Shown piece by piece: positions 62,809 through 64,000 of a DNA stretch of 64,000 nucleotides. A model generated the notes under the pieces. That model searched no databases, was not told where the DNA came from, and was given only the letters and a program-made list of their open reading frames with translations. The first letter of the stretch is position 1; each line of letters opens with the position of its first letter. The DNA is taken from contig NZ_CADEAD010000002.1 in assembly GCF_902825145.1 (NCBI RefSeq), forward strand, positions 248,001 through 312,000. Reading direction: 5' to 3'. Origin of the DNA: Bartonella phoceensis (GTDB lineage Bacteria > Pseudomonadota > Alphaproteobacteria > Rhizobiales > Rhizobiaceae). The position numbers and the translations under genes are program-made.

Positions 62809-63552
62809 TTAATATTCCACTTTGGTCAAATAAAGCCCTGAAGGGGGTGCGACAACACCACAACGTGTACGGTCTTTAGCGTGAAGAGCTGCTTCAAGAT
62901 CTTGAGCCGTCCAGCGCCCAATACCAACTTCCATAAGGCTCCCTGCAAATGAACGGATTTGATGATGAAGAAAAGAACGCGCTTGTGCATAGAGAAAAAT
63001 TTCTTCTCCTTCTCTTTGAACATCAAGGCGTTCAAGAGTACGGATAGGACTTTTGGCTTGGCAATGTACTGAGCGAAAAGTTGTAAAGTCATGTTTTCCT
63101 ACAAGTTTTTGGGCTGCTTCATGCATGGCTTGCGCATTAAGGGGTTTTGGCAACCACCACACGCGTTTGGCATTGAGAGCTGGTGGCGAGCGGCGATTGA
63201 GAATTTTAAAAAGATAATGGCGTTTGATTGCGGAAAATCTTGCATCAAAGCTATCAGAAACATTTTCTACATTCAAGATTGCAATATCTTCACCTTGTTT
63301 TTGTAAATATGCATTGAGTGCATCACGAACAGTATACGTCGGCCAACTTTTTTCAAAATCAACATGTGTAACTTGTCCTGTAGCGTGTACACCTGCATCA
63401 GTTCGACCTGCTGTCGTAATGGTTAATTGTTGGCCACAAAAGCTAAAAAGTACCTGTTCAAGAGCTCCTTGGATAGTGTGAAGCCCTACTTGACGTTGCC
63501 AGCCAGCATAATTTGATCCATCATATTCAAGAGTAAGTTTAAAACGTGGCAT
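62809..63552 (-). CDS. truA: tRNA pseudouridine(38-40) synthase
   Basis: Makes pseudouridine at positions 38-40 of tRNA anticodon arms. 247 residues from ATG 63552 ([21 protein letters not shown]), which matches the family; the frame is open 35 codons further but that part overlaps fmt. The catalytic Asp is in [18 protein letters not shown], and [16 protein letters not shown] is typical. Its start lies one base after the fmt stop, so the two are coupled, the usual Rhizobiales fmt-truA order. Confidence 0.97.
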   Translation of the reverse strand: MPRFKLTLEYDGSNYAGWQRQVGLHTIQGALEQVLFSFCGQQLTITTAGRTDAGVHATGQVTHVDFEKSWPTYTVRDALNAYLQKQGEDIAILNVENVSDSFDARFSAIKRHYLFKILNRRSPPALNAKRVWWLPKPLNAQAMHEAAQKLVGKHDFTTFRSVHCQAKSPIRTLERLDVQREGEEIFLYAQARSFLHHQIRSFAGSLMEVGIGRWTAQDLEAALHAKDRTRCGVVAPPSGLYLTKVEY

Positions 63553-63553
63553 T

Positions 63554-64000
63554 TTAAAAAACAGCAGAGATATGAGCGCCTCGCAAAAAGGTTGCATTCT
63601 CAAGAATTTTACCACCAGATCTTTGGAGATGGGTGATTTCAAGACGTCCTTGTCCACAATGGATAATCAAAGAATCTGGTTCTATTCGACCAATTTCAAG
63701 AGAAGGACCTGTTGTTAAGCGGCTTCCAAGAATTTTTACGCGTTCTTCTTTTTCACCGATAATCATGTTACACCAGCAACCAGGATAGGGCAAAAGTGCA
63801 CGAATATATCTGTGAATACATTCTGCAGATTTTGTCCAATCAATGCGGGTCTCTTCCTTTGTGATTTTTGAGGCATAGGTTACGTCGTTATCTGGTTGTG
63901 GGGTAAGTTTAAGCTGACCTTTTTCAAGAGCTGAGAGAGCTTCTACCATAAGTTTTGCACCTATATGTGAAAGTTTATCTGAAAGTTCAGAGGCGGTCAT
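63554..64000 (-). CDS. fmt: Methionyl-tRNA formyltransferase (partial, N-terminus outside window)
   Basis: Formylates initiator Met-tRNA. Only the last 148 codons are present: [22 protein letters not shown] is an internal part of the catalytic domain, not a start, since family proteins have an N-terminal domain of about 160 residues before it. The C-terminal OB-like domain follows with [26 protein letters not shown] and [14 protein letters not shown]. The frame is open to the right edge. The def gene is expected upstream, outside the window. Confidence 0.93.
   Translation of the reverse strand: MTASELSDKLSHIGAKLMVEALSALEKGQLKLTPQPDNDVTYASKITKEETRIDWTKSAECIHRYIRALLPYPGCWCNMIIGEKEERVKILGSRLTTGPSLEIGRIEPDSLIIHCGQGRLEITHLQRSGGKILENATFLRGAHISAVF

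Overview
The window looks like a piece of a Bartonella chromosome (Rhizobiales, Alphaproteobacteria); the species is not resolved. The evidence is AT-rich DNA with wide gene-poor gaps, alphaproteobacterial gene sets (addAB, a tyrosine-type divL, chvI-chvG-hprK-PTS genes, tamAB, thpR, hrcA-grpE, dnaKJ, short HprK) and a reduced, scattered gene order. There are 43 protein-coding genes that I can support, two of them cut by the window edges (addA on the left, fmt on the right). I see no rRNA, tRNA, insertion sequence, prophage or CRISPR array.

Layout. 1-11.4 kb, all on the minus strand: ahcY, divL, a tsaE/sugar-kinase fusion, addB, addA (listed in transcription order). 12.2-15.5 kb, minus: accD, folC, an NDUFA9-like reductase. 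16-24 kb, minus: an EI24/CysZ-like membrane protein, then gyrB, ubiE, ubiB and a coaBC that carries a ribbon-helix-helix domain at its N-terminus. 24.7-38 kb: an orphan solute-binding protein, comM, the tamA-tamB outer-membrane assembly operon, an MsbA-like exporter, and infC with an AUU start codon. 38-46 kb: an alpha/beta hydrolase and a YgjP-type metalloprotease, dapE, hemW/rdgB, hrcA, grpE, thpR. 46.5-50.5 kb, minus: chvI-chvG (batR-batS in Bartonella), hprK, a mannose-type EIIA and HPr. 50.8-64 kb: a BON-LysM protein, a copper chaperone, dnaK-dnaJ, argB, an EamA transporter, lepA, dapD, a LOG-family protein, truA and fmt.

How the genes work together. Most are housekeeping: DNA repair and topology (AddAB, GyrB), protein folding (HrcA/GrpE/DnaK/DnaJ), envelope building (TamAB, AccD, DapD/DapE, MsbA-like), cofactors (CoaBC, UbiB/UbiE, FolC, HemW), translation (IF-3, LepA, Fmt, TruA, TsaE). 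Two regulatory modules stand out: DivL, an atypical kinase of the CtrA cell-cycle network, and the ChvG/ChvI envelope-stress system beside an incomplete sugar PTS and HPr kinase.

Points most worth a second look: the RHH-CoaBC fusion with a possible internal start; the TsaE/AmgK-like fusion with no murU where I would expect one; the AUU start of infC; the loss of all four zinc ligands in AccD; the separation of ahcY-divL from the ptsH cluster; and two unexplained sets of overlapping inverted repeats in gaps. I found no clear new defence or mobile system.
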